Shown: positions 15,196 to 22,963 of the stretch, piece by piece
Layout of the letters: each line of letters starts with the position of its first letter
How positions within the stretch are numbered: position 1 is the first letter of the stretch
DNA from: Actinomycetota bacterium
Lineage (GTDB): Bacteria; Actinomycetota; Thermoleophilia; Gaiellales; Gaiellaceae
Length of the DNA: 23,861 bases
Direction: 5' to 3'
NCBI GenBank assembly: GCA_013812265.1
Contig: JACCTQ010000175.1
Coordinates: forward strand, 1-23,861
Made by a program: the position numbers and the translations under genes
Notes under the pieces: model-generated
Database searches by the model: none
What the model saw: the letters and a program-made list of their open reading frames with translations, nothing else
What the model was told of the DNA's origin: nothing

Positions 15196-15281
15196 AACGA
15201 CTGGCGCTGCTGCTGAATCCGGCCGCTGGCGCCCGCAGCCCGCTACCGGGTGAGCAAGCCGGCGCTCTCGAGCCGCAGTAG
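15192..15281 (+). pseudogene. Remnant of a diacylglycerol-kinase-family gene
   Basis: An ATG overlapping the sigma gene stop begins MKRLALLLNPAAGAR, which is the characteristic start of YegS/DagK-type lipid kinases (NPxAGxx phosphate-binding loop). After about 15 codons the reading frame runs antisense into the end of the nucleotidyltransferase gene (stop at 15243) and ends at 15281. The rest of the kinase gene, normally about 300 codons, is missing. A deletion or replacement by the nucleotidyltransferase gene around 15237-15243 is the simplest explanation. A GAGGAAG ribosome site precedes the ATG, so a 29-residue peptide may still be made. The short match limits certainty. Confidence 0.55.
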
Positions 15282-15848
15282 CACCGCCTCTTCCAGCGCG
15301 CGCGGCACGGCGACGCCGAGCTCGTGCTCCCTGGCGTCGCGCGCTGCTCGGTAGGCCGCGACCGCTCCGGCAATCGATGCGGGAGGCTCGTCGACGCCGA
15401 GGGGCGAGAGCAGGTGCTCGAGCATGAGACCGCCCAGGTGCCCCTCCACGAGCTCGGTGCGCCCGCCGAGCTGCTTCCCGCCCAGCCACATGATCCAGTC
15501 CCAGAAATGATCGTCGATGCCGCCGAGCGTGTCGGCGCGCACGTGCCAGGGCGGCTGCAGCTCCGGCGGGTGATCGAACACCAGATCCACCTTTAGCCCG
15601 CCGGGCAGCATGAGCATGTAGTAGGAGGCTTCCTCGCTGAGGCGGTCCCACTGCGCGGCGAGCGGCGTCAGGGGTGCAACCAGGACGGGCAGGTCGGCCC
15701 AGAGACGGTCGAGGTCGTCGGTCTCGACCAGGAAGTCCCAGTCCGAGAGGTCGGTCTGCCGGCCCTGCGCGCGTGATCCGACGAGCCGGGTCGAGCGGAC
15801 AGCGTCATGCGAGCCGAGCAGCGGGGGGATCAGGGCCTCGGGATCCAC
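15243..15848 (-). CDS. Nucleotidyltransferase (NTP_transf_2 / Pol beta type)
   Basis: The 201-residue protein has the signature LVGSRAQGRQTDLSDWDFLV (about residues 18-37): a GS motif and a D-x-D metal pair. The third acidic residue is in LKVDLVF (about 101-107). A helical C-terminal half follows. This is the core of minimal nucleotidyltransferases and of aminoglycoside or protein nucleotidyl-transferases; the substrate is not evident. I see no adjacent HEPN/MNT partner gene. The GTG at 15848 is chosen because longer starts would run into alaS. It is divergent from alaS with only 17 bp between start codons and lies over the deleted lipid-kinase gene, so it may be a late arrival. Confidence 0.78.
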   Translation of the reverse strand: MDPEALIPPLLGSHDAVRSTRLVGSRAQGRQTDLSDWDFLVETDDLDRLWADLPVLVAPLTPLAAQWDRLSEEASYYMLMLPGGLKVDLVFDHPPELQPPWHVRADTLGGIDDHFWDWIMWLGGKQLGGRTELVEGHLGGLMLEHLLSPLGVDEPPASIAGAVAAYRAARDAREHELGVAVPRALEEAVLLRLESAGLLTR

Positions 15849-15853
15849 GCCCG

Positions 15854-15859
15854 TAAGAT
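15854..15859 (+). promoter_or_regulatory. Putative -10 box of alaS
   Basis: TAAGAT followed by 6 nt and the alaS ATG at 15866. The box lies within the 17-bp gap between the divergent start codons, so the -35 region falls inside the nucleotidyltransferase gene. Confidence 0.5.
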
Positions 15860-15865
15860 TCCACC

Positions 15866-18406
15866 ATGCGGACGACGGCCGAGCTTCGTGAAGGGTACCT
15901 CTCGTTCTTCGAGTCGAAGGCCCACAAGCGGCAGCCTTCGGGCTCATTGATCCCACCTAGCTGGGACCGTTCCACACTGCTGAACAGTGCCGGCGTCCAG
16001 CCACAGATGCAGTTCATGCTGGGTCGCGACACCCCGCCCGCGCCGCTCCTCACCGCGGCGCAGAAGTGCTTCCGTACGCCCGACATCGACGAGGTCGGCC
16101 TCGACGGCCACCACCTCACCTTCTTCGAGATGCTCGGCAACTTCTCGTTCGGCCAGTACTTCAAGGATGGGGCGATCGAGTACGCGTGGGAGTTCATTAC
16201 GGAGCACATGCGGCTCGATATGGGCCGTGTCTCCGTCACAGTGTTCGCCGGAGATCCCGAGCTCGGCCTGGGAGAGGACGAGGCGGCGGTGCGGCTGTGG
16301 CAGCAAATCGGCATGCCGGCCGAGCGGATCTACCGGCTCGGCCGCGCCGACAACTTCTGGTCGGTCGGGGGCCCGGGACCGTGTGGCCCCGACACCGAGA
16401 TCTTCTACGACCGTGGCGAGGCGCTCAGCTGTGGGAAGCCGGCCTGTGCGCCGGGGTGCGCCTGCGAGCGCTACCTGGAGTTCTGGAACCTGGTCTTCAT
16501 GGAGTTCGAGCTCCACGCTGATGGAACCGTCACGCCGCTTCCGGCGCAGAACGTCGACACCGGCATGGGTCTCGAGCGCGCCGCCTCCACGCTGCAGAGC
16601 GTGACGTCCGTGTACGAGACCGACGGCTATCAGGCGATCATGGACTGGATCGCCGCGGAGAGCGGTGTCGCCTTCGGGGAGTCCGAGCAGGCGACGAAGG
16701 CGCATCGCATTCTTGCCGACCACGGCCGCGGTATGACGTTCCTGACCGCGGACGGGGTCGTCCCCTCCAACGAGGGGCGTGGCTACGTGTTGCGCCGGGT
16801 GATCCGGCGGGCCGTGCAGCAGGCGCACGCCATCGGCCTCGAGGACCTTTGGCGGCTGACGGATGTGGTCACGGAGCAGATGGCCCCGTGGTATCCCGAG
16901 CTCGAGGAGAACCACGCGCGGGTGCGCGAGATCCTCCGAGCAGAGGAGGAGCGCTTTTCCGAGACGCTTGCGCGGGGGATGCGCCTCTTCGAGGAGATTG
17001 CCGGGGACGAGACGATCTCGGGCGCGGACGCCTTCCGGCTGCACGACACCTACGGTTTTCCCCTCGAGCTCACCCGTGAGCTCGCCCGCGAGCGGGGGCT
17101 CGCGGTGGACGAGGAGGAGTTCACGCGCCGCATGGAGGAGCAGAGGAGCCGCTCTCGCGCGAGCGCCAGCCGGCAGGAGGCGCGCGCGGCCGAGTTCTCT
17201 GCCGAGGCGAGTTTCGCGACCGACTTCGTCGGCTTCGAGAAGACGGACGTCCTCACACAGATCGGCGCTCTGGAAGCGGTCGAGGACGGCCTGTTCCTGG
17301 CCAAGCTTCGCGAGTCCCCGTTCTATGTCGCCGGCGGCGGGCAGGTGACGGACGCCGGCACGATCGAGCGCGAGGACACCGGCGCCCGAGCGGTGCTGCG
17401 CGAGGCTTACCGGCTCGGCGACGACCAGGCGCTCCTGTTCGAGGGTGACGGCTTCGCCGCCGGAGACCGCGTGCGTGCCGTCGTCCCCTGGCGGGTCCGG
17501 TTCCCTACGATGGCCAACCACACGGCGACCCATCTCCTGCACAAGGCGCTTCAGGAGGTGCTCGGCGGGCACGTGCAGCAGGCGGGCTCCGCGGTTCGTC
17601 CCGACAAGTTTCGCTTCGACTTCACGCACGCCCAGGCGCTCTCGGCCGAGGAACGGGCCGAGGTCGAGCGGCGCGTCAACGCGCGGATCTTCGCGAACAG
17701 CCCGGTACTCGCGTTCGTCACGCCAATCGACGAGGCGCGGAAGCTCGGGGCGACCATGCTCTTCGGCGAGAAGTACGGCGACGAGGTGCGAGTCGTGGAA
17801 GTACCTGGCTATTCGCGTGAGCTGTGCGGCGGCACGCATGTCCGCTCGACGGCCGAGATCGGACCGTTCGTCATTCTCGGTGAAGCGTCCGTCGGTGCCG
17901 GAACGCGGCGCATCGAGGCCGTCACGGCCGGGGAGGCCTACGCGTACCTCCACGCGAAGGCGATCGAGGTCGAGGAGCTTCGAGCTCAGCTCCGCCAGGG
18001 CCGTAGGGATGCATCCACCCGGGCTCCGGCAGTCACCGCGAGCGTCGAGATGCCCAGCCCGAAGGCCATCGTCGAAGGCGTGGGGGTGGTGGTGGAGGAG
18101 GTCGACGGTCTGGATGCCGACGCTCTCCTCGAGCTGTCGGATCGCGTCAGGCAGAAGTCTGCGCCGGCAGCGGTCGTGCTCGGCTCTCGCGAGGACGGGC
18201 GCGTCCATCTCGTTGCGAACTTCGACCCGACGGTCATCGACCGCGGGTTGAACGCCTCCGACGTGGTCAAGGCGGCGGCTGCGCTCGTCGGCGGTGGGGG
18301 CGGCGGGCGGCCGACCATGGCCCGGGCGGGCGGCCGAGACGGGGAGAAGCTTCCGGACGCGCTGCGGACGGCCGAGCGCCTGATCGTCGACACGCTCTCC
18401 GCGTGA
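15866..18406 (+). CDS. alaS: Alanyl-tRNA synthetase
   Basis: Charges tRNA-Ala and edits mischarged serine or glycine. The 846-residue protein has the class II catalytic core (TLLNSAGVQPQMQFML, FEMLGNFSFGQYF, QNVDTGMGLERAAS), a Cys-rich insertion (CGKPACAPGCACERYLEFWNLVFMEF) found in many AlaRS, and the editing site with zinc ligands H552 and H556 (HTATH) plus C654 and H658 (CGGTH). The C-Ala domain ends GGGGGGRPTMARAGG. The coiled-coil linker before it is short, and the total is about 30 residues under the usual length. It begins an alaS-ruvX-mltG operon, a common bacterial order. Confidence 0.98.
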   Translation: MRTTAELREGYLSFFESKAHKRQPSGSLIPPSWDRSTLLNSAGVQPQMQFMLGRDTPPAPLLTAAQKCFRTPDIDEVGLDGHHLTFFEMLGNFSFGQYFKDGAIEYAWEFITEHMRLDMGRVSVTVFAGDPELGLGEDEAAVRLWQQIGMPAERIYRLGRADNFWSVGGPGPCGPDTEIFYDRGEALSCGKPACAPGCACERYLEFWNLVFMEFELHADGTVTPLPAQNVDTGMGLERAASTLQSVTSVYETDGYQAIMDWIAAESGVAFGESEQATKAHRILADHGRGMTFLTADGVVPSNEGRGYVLRRVIRRAVQQAHAIGLEDLWRLTDVVTEQMAPWYPELEENHARVREILRAEEERFSETLARGMRLFEEIAGDETISGADAFRLHDTYGFPLELTRELARERGLAVDEEEFTRRMEEQRSRSRASASRQEARAAEFSAEASFATDFVGFEKTDVLTQIGALEAVEDGLFLAKLRESPFYVAGGGQVTDAGTIEREDTGARAVLREAYRLGDDQALLFEGDGFAAGDRVRAVVPWRVRFPTMANHTATHLLHKALQEVLGGHVQQAGSAVRPDKFRFDFTHAQALSAEERAEVERRVNARIFANSPVLAFVTPIDEARKLGATMLFGEKYGDEVRVVEVPGYSRELCGGTHVRSTAEIGPFVILGEASVGAGTRRIEAVTAGEAYAYLHAKAIEVEELRAQLRQGRRDASTRAPAVTASVEMPSPKAIVEGVGVVVEEVDGLDADALLELSDRVRQKSAPAAVVLGSREDGRVHLVANFDPTVIDRGLNASDVVKAAAALVGGGGGGRPTMARAGGRDGEKLPDALRTAERLIVDTLSA

Positions 18407-18804
18407 AGGTGGTTGCACTCGACTACGGGCGCGCGCGGACGGGGGTTGCCGTCTCGGACCCGAGTGGAACGCTCGCGCGGCCGCTCGGCGTCGTGCAGAG
18501 CGCGGCCAGCGAACGAGGGCTTGACGAGCTTGCCTCAATCGTGCGGGCGGAGGCCGCCGAACGTATCGTCGTCGGACTGCCGCTGACGCTGCGGGGCGAG
18601 CACGGTGAGCAGGCACAGGAGACGGAACGCTTCGTCGCTGCCCTGCGTGAGGTCGTCGACGTGCCGGTAGAGAGTTTCGACGAGCGCTTCACGACTGTGC
18701 TGGCCGAACGGGCAGGGTTCGGATCGGCGAGCGCCCCGGACGACGCGCGTGCCGCGGCCCACCTCCTGACGAGCTACCTCGAGTGGTCGAGCCACCGACG
18801 GTGA
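18403..18804 (+). CDS. ruvX: Putative pre-16S rRNA nuclease / Holliday junction resolvase-like YqgF
   Basis: The 133-residue RNase H-fold protein starts with DYGRARTGVAVSD (metal-binding Asp7), continues with VVGLPLTLRGEHGEQA and DERFTTVLAE, and ends with DDARAAAHLLTSYLE (acidic active-site residues). The length fits YqgF, which trims the 5' end of 16S rRNA in Escherichia coli and is widely annotated RuvX. The GTG start overlaps the alaS stop by 4 bp, and the gene overlaps mltG. Confidence 0.95.
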   Translation: MKVVALDYGRARTGVAVSDPSGTLARPLGVVQSAASERGLDELASIVRAEAAERIVVGLPLTLRGEHGEQAQETERFVAALREVVDVPVESFDERFTTVLAERAGFGSASAPDDARAAAHLLTSYLEWSSHRR

Positions 18805-19709
18805 GCTCCGAGCCTTCGGTCCACCGCCCGAGCGTTTCTCGTGGCCGGCTCGCTGCCCGGCGCATCATCGCGATCGGGCTCCTGGGAGCCGGGATCGCGG
18901 TCCCGGTCTGGCTCGTCACGTCCGCGCTCGGCAACGGGGAAGACCCGCCCGCTCCGCCGCCGCCTCCTTCGACACGCGCTGCGGTTGCTGCCAGAAAGCC
19001 GCTCCGAATCATCTTCCCGGAGGGCTTCACCCGGGCGCAGATGGCCGAGCGAATCACGGCTGTGAAAGGGATTGCCCGCAGCAAGCGAGGAGTGAGGACG
19101 CGTCTGTCGGCCGAGCAGTACCTCGCTGTGACCGCCCGGGCTCGCCTTCCGAAGGGGTTCGTCGGTAAGCGGCGATCGCTCGAGGGCTTCCTCTTCCCGG
19201 CCACGTACGAGTTCGACCGCAGGACGACGTCCAAACAGTTGGTCCAGGAGCAGCTGGACGCGTTCCGCCGGAGCTGGACGCGGGTCGACCTCCGTTATGC
19301 CCGCTCGAAAAACCTGACGCCGTACGACGTGGTCGTGATCGCGTCGATGGTGGAAGAGGAGGTGCGGGCGCCCGCGGAGCGCCGGCTGGTTGCGTCGGTC
19401 ATCTACAACCGTCTCAAGGCTCGCATGCCGCTCGGCATCGATGCAACGATCCGCTACGGGCTCAAGGTGCCGGCGACGGAGTCGTTGCGGCTGTCGCACC
19501 TGAACTCGCCGACGCCGTACAACTCTCGCAAGTACCGTGGCCTCCCCCCGACGCCGATCACGAATCCGGGCCTCGCGGCACTGCAGGCCGCTGCCAGGCC
19601 GGCGCGTACGAACTTCCGGTATTTCGTGCGTAAGCCAGACAAGCTGCACCATTTCTTCACGGCGAGCGCGCGCGAATTCGATCGGTATCAGCGCGCGCAC
19701 GGCTATTGA
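18801..19709 (+). CDS. mltG: Endolytic murein transglycosylase MltG
   Basis: Cleaves nascent glycan strands and acts as a terminase for peptidoglycan chains at the cytoplasmic membrane. The 302-residue protein has one N-terminal transmembrane helix (about 20-43), a LysM-like part, then SLEGFLFPATYEF, IASMVEEEV with the catalytic Glu, ERRLVASVIYNRL, PLGIDATIRYGL and TPYNSRKYRGLPPTPITNPG, all YceG/MltG signatures. GTG 18801 overlaps the ruvX stop as GTGA, the pattern used across this window; an in-frame GTG at 18783 would add six residues. A hairpin follows the stop. Confidence 0.95.
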   Translation: MSSEPSVHRPSVSRGRLAARRIIAIGLLGAGIAVPVWLVTSALGNGEDPPAPPPPPSTRAAVAARKPLRIIFPEGFTRAQMAERITAVKGIARSKRGVRTRLSAEQYLAVTARARLPKGFVGKRRSLEGFLFPATYEFDRRTTSKQLVQEQLDAFRRSWTRVDLRYARSKNLTPYDVVVIASMVEEEVRAPAERRLVASVIYNRLKARMPLGIDATIRYGLKVPATESLRLSHLNSPTPYNSRKYRGLPPTPITNPGLAALQAAARPARTNFRYFVRKPDKLHHFFTASAREFDRYQRAHGY

Positions 19710-19711
19710 TG

Positions 19712-19734
19712 CCGAACAGGCTTCGCCTGTTCGG
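19712..19734 (+). terminator. Hairpin after mltG, possible terminator
   Basis: CCGAACAGG (19712-19720) pairs with CCTGTTCGG (19726-19734) around CTTCG, a 9-bp perfect stem starting 3 nt after the mltG stop. Only two T bases follow, so it is a weak intrinsic terminator; it may stabilise the transcript end or reduce read-through into aroE 20 bp further on. Confidence 0.5.
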
Positions 19735-19754
19735 TTAGAAGTGCGAGCCCCATC

Positions 19755-20438
19755 GTGATCTCCGGCTCTACTCGCCTCGTTGCGTTGATTGGCGATCCGG
19801 TCGAGCATTCGCTCTCTCCCCGGATGCAGAACGCCGCATTTGCTGCTCGGGGGCTGGACTGGGCTTACGTTGCGCTGCGTGTCGAGGCCGACCGGCTGGC
19901 GGCGGCAGTGGACGGTCTCTCTGCGCTCGGGTTCGCCGGCGCGAACGTGACCGCGCCCTACAAGACCGCGGTGGCCCAGCTCTGCGAGACGGACGTTCCT
20001 TCGGTGAACACGCTCGTGTTCGGGCAGGGACGGCCCCATGGGTGGTCGACCGACGCAGCGGTGCTCTCCGGGGTGGAAGCCGGGCACCCCGTCGTCCTGG
20101 GGGACGGCGGTGCCGCCCGCGCGTTCCTTCACGCGCTCCCCGAAGCCCGGGCCTTTGCCCGCCGGGGCCTGTGGCCGCCGGATGTGCGAGACGCGGACCT
20201 CGTCGTGAACGCGACCTCGGCGCGAGACGATGTGCTCGTCGAGCTGCGGCCAGGCCAGACGCTCATCGACCTGCCGTACCCCGAGTCGGCCACTGCTCGG
20301 GCCGCTCGTGAGGCAGGGGCGAGGGTGATCGAGGGCCGTGAGGTGCTCGTCGCGCAGGGCGCGGCGGCGTTCGAGCTCTGGACCGGCGACGAGGCACCGG
20401 TGGAGATCATGCGATCGGCCGTAGGGTTGGAGCCGTGA
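19755..20438 (+). CDS. aroE: Shikimate dehydrogenase, compact form
   Basis: Reduces 3-dehydroshikimate to shikimate with NADPH. The 227-residue protein has the substrate site SLSP (19-22), NVTAPYK with catalytic K70, and D100 in GWSTD. The Rossmann loop is VLGDGGAARA (114-123), and the C-terminal motif is QGAAAFELWTG (201-211). The family is normally about 270 residues. The second half of the nucleotide domain is shortened: the usual NRT motif that selects NADPH is not recognisable (EARAFARRG takes its place), and NATS has no following glycine. Active-site residues are intact, so it is probably functional with altered cofactor binding. It overlaps aroC by 4 bp. Confidence 0.9.
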   Translation: MISGSTRLVALIGDPVEHSLSPRMQNAAFAARGLDWAYVALRVEADRLAAAVDGLSALGFAGANVTAPYKTAVAQLCETDVPSVNTLVFGQGRPHGWSTDAAVLSGVEAGHPVVLGDGGAARAFLHALPEARAFARRGLWPPDVRDADLVVNATSARDDVLVELRPGQTLIDLPYPESATARAAREAGARVIEGREVLVAQGAAAFELWTGDEAPVEIMRSAVGLEP

Positions 20439-21535
20439 CGCTGACGCTGACGACTGCCGGAGAGTCGCACGGGCCCGCGCTCGTCGCGATCGTCGAAGGG
20501 ATCCCAGCCGGCCTGGGCCTCGACCGGACGGCGATCGACGCCGATTTGCATCGCCGCCAGCAGGGGTACGGGCGGAGTCCGCGCCAGCAGCTCGAGCGCG
20601 ACGAGGTGGAGGTGCTGGCCGGGCTCCGTCATGGGCGGACGCTCGGGACGCCGCTGGCAATCCTCGTCAGGAACCGCGACCACGCCAATTGGGCGTGGGG
20701 CATGAGCCCCTGGCCGCCCAGGGGCGGCGCGACGGGGAAGGGTACGAAGCCGGTGACGCTTCCCCGTCCGGGTCACGCCGATCTCCCCGGGGCCATGAAA
20801 TACGGCTTCGACGACGTGCGCGACGCTCTCGAGCGGGCGAGCGCCCGCCACACGGCCGTGGTCGTCGCGGCCGGCGCCGTCGCCAAGACGCTCCTGGCCG
20901 AGGTCGGTGTGCATGTCGAGGGACGAGCGGTCGAGATCGGGGGAGCGGACGTCGGCGAGGCCGGCCGGTCGGCGATCGACGCCGCCCGCGAGGACCGCGA
21001 CACGCTGGGCGGAATCGTCGAGGTGCGAGCGCACGGCGTACCGCCGGGGCTCGGTTCCTACGCCACCCGGGCCGAGCGGCTCGACGCCCGCGTGGGAGCC
21101 GCGCTGCTCGGCATTCAAGCGGTCAAGGGCGTCGAGATCGGAGACGGGTTCGCCCTGGCTCGTATGCGGGGCTCCGAGGCGCACGACGAGATCGTGCGAG
21201 ACGAGCGCGGCCTGGCCAGGAGGACGAACCGCGCCGGCGGCATCGAGGGCGGCGTCTCCAACGGGGAGGCGATCGTGGCGCGCATCGGCATGAAGCCGCT
21301 GCCGACGCTGATGCGCCCGCTCGACTCGGTCGATCTGGCGACCGGCGAGCCGGCCCAGGCTCTGGTCGAGCGCAGCGACGTCGCCGCCGTGGAAGCGCTC
21401 GCCGTCGTCGCCGAGTCAGCGGTGGCGTTCGAGCTGGCACGAGCCGCGCGCGAGAAATTCGGCGGCGACTCGATGGACGACTTCCGCGCGGCCCACCGCC
21501 TGTATCTGGAGCGAGTCGACTGGGTGCCGCGGTAG
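20435..21535 (+). CDS. aroC: Chorismate synthase
   Basis: Makes chorismate from EPSP with reduced FMN, the last step of the shikimate pathway. The 366-residue protein shows GESHGPALVAIVEGIPAGL (about 8-26), RSPRQQLERDEVEVLAG, LGTPLAILVRNRDHANW, RPGHADLPGAMKYGFDDVRDALERASARHT and GGIEGGVSNGE, which line the FMN and substrate site. The GTG start overlaps the aroE stop. Its last 16 bases overlap the proposed CTG start of aroKB. Confidence 0.97.
   Translation: MTLTLTTAGESHGPALVAIVEGIPAGLGLDRTAIDADLHRRQQGYGRSPRQQLERDEVEVLAGLRHGRTLGTPLAILVRNRDHANWAWGMSPWPPRGGATGKGTKPVTLPRPGHADLPGAMKYGFDDVRDALERASARHTAVVVAAGAVAKTLLAEVGVHVEGRAVEIGGADVGEAGRSAIDAAREDRDTLGGIVEVRAHGVPPGLGSYATRAERLDARVGAALLGIQAVKGVEIGDGFALARMRGSEAHDEIVRDERGLARRTNRAGGIEGGVSNGEAIVARIGMKPLPTLMRPLDSVDLATGEPAQALVERSDVAAVEALAVVAESAVAFELARAAREKFGGDSMDDFRAAHRLYLERVDWVPR
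21508..21511 (+). promoter_or_regulatory. Shine-Dalgarno supporting a CTG start at 21520
   Basis: GGAG lies 8 nt before CTG 21520 within the aroC end. It is the only good ribosome site near the beginning of the shikimate kinase fold and decides the start of aroKB. Confidence 0.45.
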
Positions 21536-22953
21536 ACAGGCACGTCGCGCTCATCGGCTTCATGGGGGCCGGTAAGACAACCCTCGGCGGCCACCTGGCC
21601 GACGCTCTCGGCCGGCCTTTCCTCGATCTCGACCGCGAGGTGGAGAAGTTGATGGGCGTGCCGATTCGGCAGGCCTTCGCTGCGAGTGGCGAGACCGCCT
21701 TTCGACTGACGGAGGCCCGGGAGACCGTGACTGCCCTCCGTGATCGCAGACCCGCAGTCCTCGCGCTCGGAGGCGGGGCCGTCGGGTCGGCCGACGTGCG
21801 CCGCGCTCTCGCCGAGCACGCTCTGACTTTCTGGCTGGACGTCGATGTCGATGAGGCGTGGCGGCGGACTCGCGGCTCGGGCCGGCCGCTGGCCCAGGAC
21901 GAGCTTGCCTTCCGCGCGCTGTACCGCAAGCGGCGGCCGCTCTACGAGACGGCCTCGGACGTCCGTGCAGGCGACCTGGACGGGCTCGTGCTCGCCGCCG
22001 CCGCGGTCCATGTCGAGGCGGGGGCCCTCAAGACGCTCGACCGACTCCTGCCGGGCTCGGGCGAAGTCGCGCTTGTCTCGGACGAGCAGGTCGACACGAT
22101 TTACGGCGCCGCTGCGCGGAGCGCGCTCGGCCCCCGCCTCCACTCGACCCACCGCGTGCCGGCCGGCGAGCGGGCAAAGACGCTCGCGACTTGCGGGCGC
22201 CTCTGGGATGAGCTGTCGCTGGAGCGCGCGGGTGCCCTGGTCGCGCTCGGAGGGGGGTGTACAACCGACGCCGCCGGATTCGTCGCGGGGACGTACTTGC
22301 GCGGGATCGCCTGGGTGGCTGTACCCACGACACTAGTCGGCCAGGTGGATGCGGCCATCGGAGGAAAGACTGCGATCAACCTCGACGCCGGCAAGAACCT
22401 CGTGGGAGCTTTCCACTGGCCGGCGGGCACCGTCATCGACCCGGCCCTGCTGGAGACGCTGCCGGCCGCCGAGCGCCGGCAAGGCATGTCCGAAGTGGTG
22501 AAGACCGGTCTGCTCGCGGGCGCGCCGCTCTGGGAGTTGCCCGACACAGAGCTGGTGCGGCGCGCAGCCGCCTACAAGGCGGCCGTTTGCCTCCGGGATC
22601 CTCTGGAGAGCGGTGAGCGAGCCTTTTTGAACCTTGGCCACACCTTCGCGCACGCGCTCGAGACCGCCTCCGGGCACTCCGTGAGGCACGGCGATGCCGT
22701 CGCTCTCGGTCTCCTTGCGGCTCTGCGCCTATCCAACCTGAAGGAGGAGGCAGGGACGGTCGAGGAAGTCCTCCGGCCCACGCCTGTGCAGGCAGATCGA
22801 GAGGCTGCCTGGGCCGCCCTCAAGCGTGACAAGAAGGCTCGAGGCGGGCGCATCGGTCTCGTCCTCCTCGACGCTCCCGGGAAGCCGCGGATCGACCACG
22901 ACGTCCCGGAGCGCGCCATACGCCGTGCGCTTGACGAGCTGATCGCCGGTTAG
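21520..22953 (+). CDS. aroKB: Bifunctional shikimate kinase / 3-dehydroquinate synthase (AroK-AroB fusion)
   Basis: The 477-residue protein joins two shikimate enzymes. Residues 1 to about 165 are shikimate kinase: Walker A GFMGAGKT (13-20), D36 and D38 in FLDLDRE, LALGGGAV, and a lid RGSGRPLA. Residues about 170-477 are dehydroquinate synthase: GGGCTTDAAGF (about 244-254), YLRGIAWVAVPTTLVGQVDAAIGGKTAINL, and zinc ligands E325, H374 and H390. The AroB part is about 50 residues shorter than normal, and the usual GGGVVGD reads GGGCTTD. No ATG, GTG or TTG lies before the kinase fold; CTG 21520 with GGAG 8 nt upstream gives the right N-terminus. The stop begins a TAGAGT hexamer before aroQ. Confidence 0.88.
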   Translation: MGAAVDRHVALIGFMGAGKTTLGGHLADALGRPFLDLDREVEKLMGVPIRQAFAASGETAFRLTEARETVTALRDRRPAVLALGGGAVGSADVRRALAEHALTFWLDVDVDEAWRRTRGSGRPLAQDELAFRALYRKRRPLYETASDVRAGDLDGLVLAAAAVHVEAGALKTLDRLLPGSGEVALVSDEQVDTIYGAAARSALGPRLHSTHRVPAGERAKTLATCGRLWDELSLERAGALVALGGGCTTDAAGFVAGTYLRGIAWVAVPTTLVGQVDAAIGGKTAINLDAGKNLVGAFHWPAGTVIDPALLETLPAAERRQGMSEVVKTGLLAGAPLWELPDTELVRRAAAYKAAVCLRDPLESGERAFLNLGHTFAHALETASGHSVRHGDAVALGLLAALRLSNLKEEAGTVEEVLRPTPVQADREAAWAALKRDKKARGGRIGLVLLDAPGKPRIDHDVPERAIRRALDELIAG

Positions 22954-22956
22954 AGT
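22951..22956 (+). promoter_or_regulatory. Putative -10 box overlapping the aroKB stop codon
   Basis: TAGAGT shares its first three bases with the aroKB stop; 7 nt then precede the GTG of aroQ at 22964. It may be an internal leaderless promoter for aroQ and the peptidase gene. Confidence 0.35.
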
Positions 22957-22963
22957 CATCACG

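Noticed and set aside
15849..15956. Longer start of the nucleotidyltransferase
   Set aside because: It would overlap the beginning of alaS by about 90 bp and add residues of shadow composition.
15944..18616. 890-codon minus-strand frame opposite alaS
   Set aside because: A shadow of the alanyl-tRNA synthetase gene; no motif is visible in it.
18774..20660. 628-codon minus-strand frame opposite mltG and aroE
   Set aside because: It crosses several real genes and the mltG-aroE gap and shows no recognisable domain.
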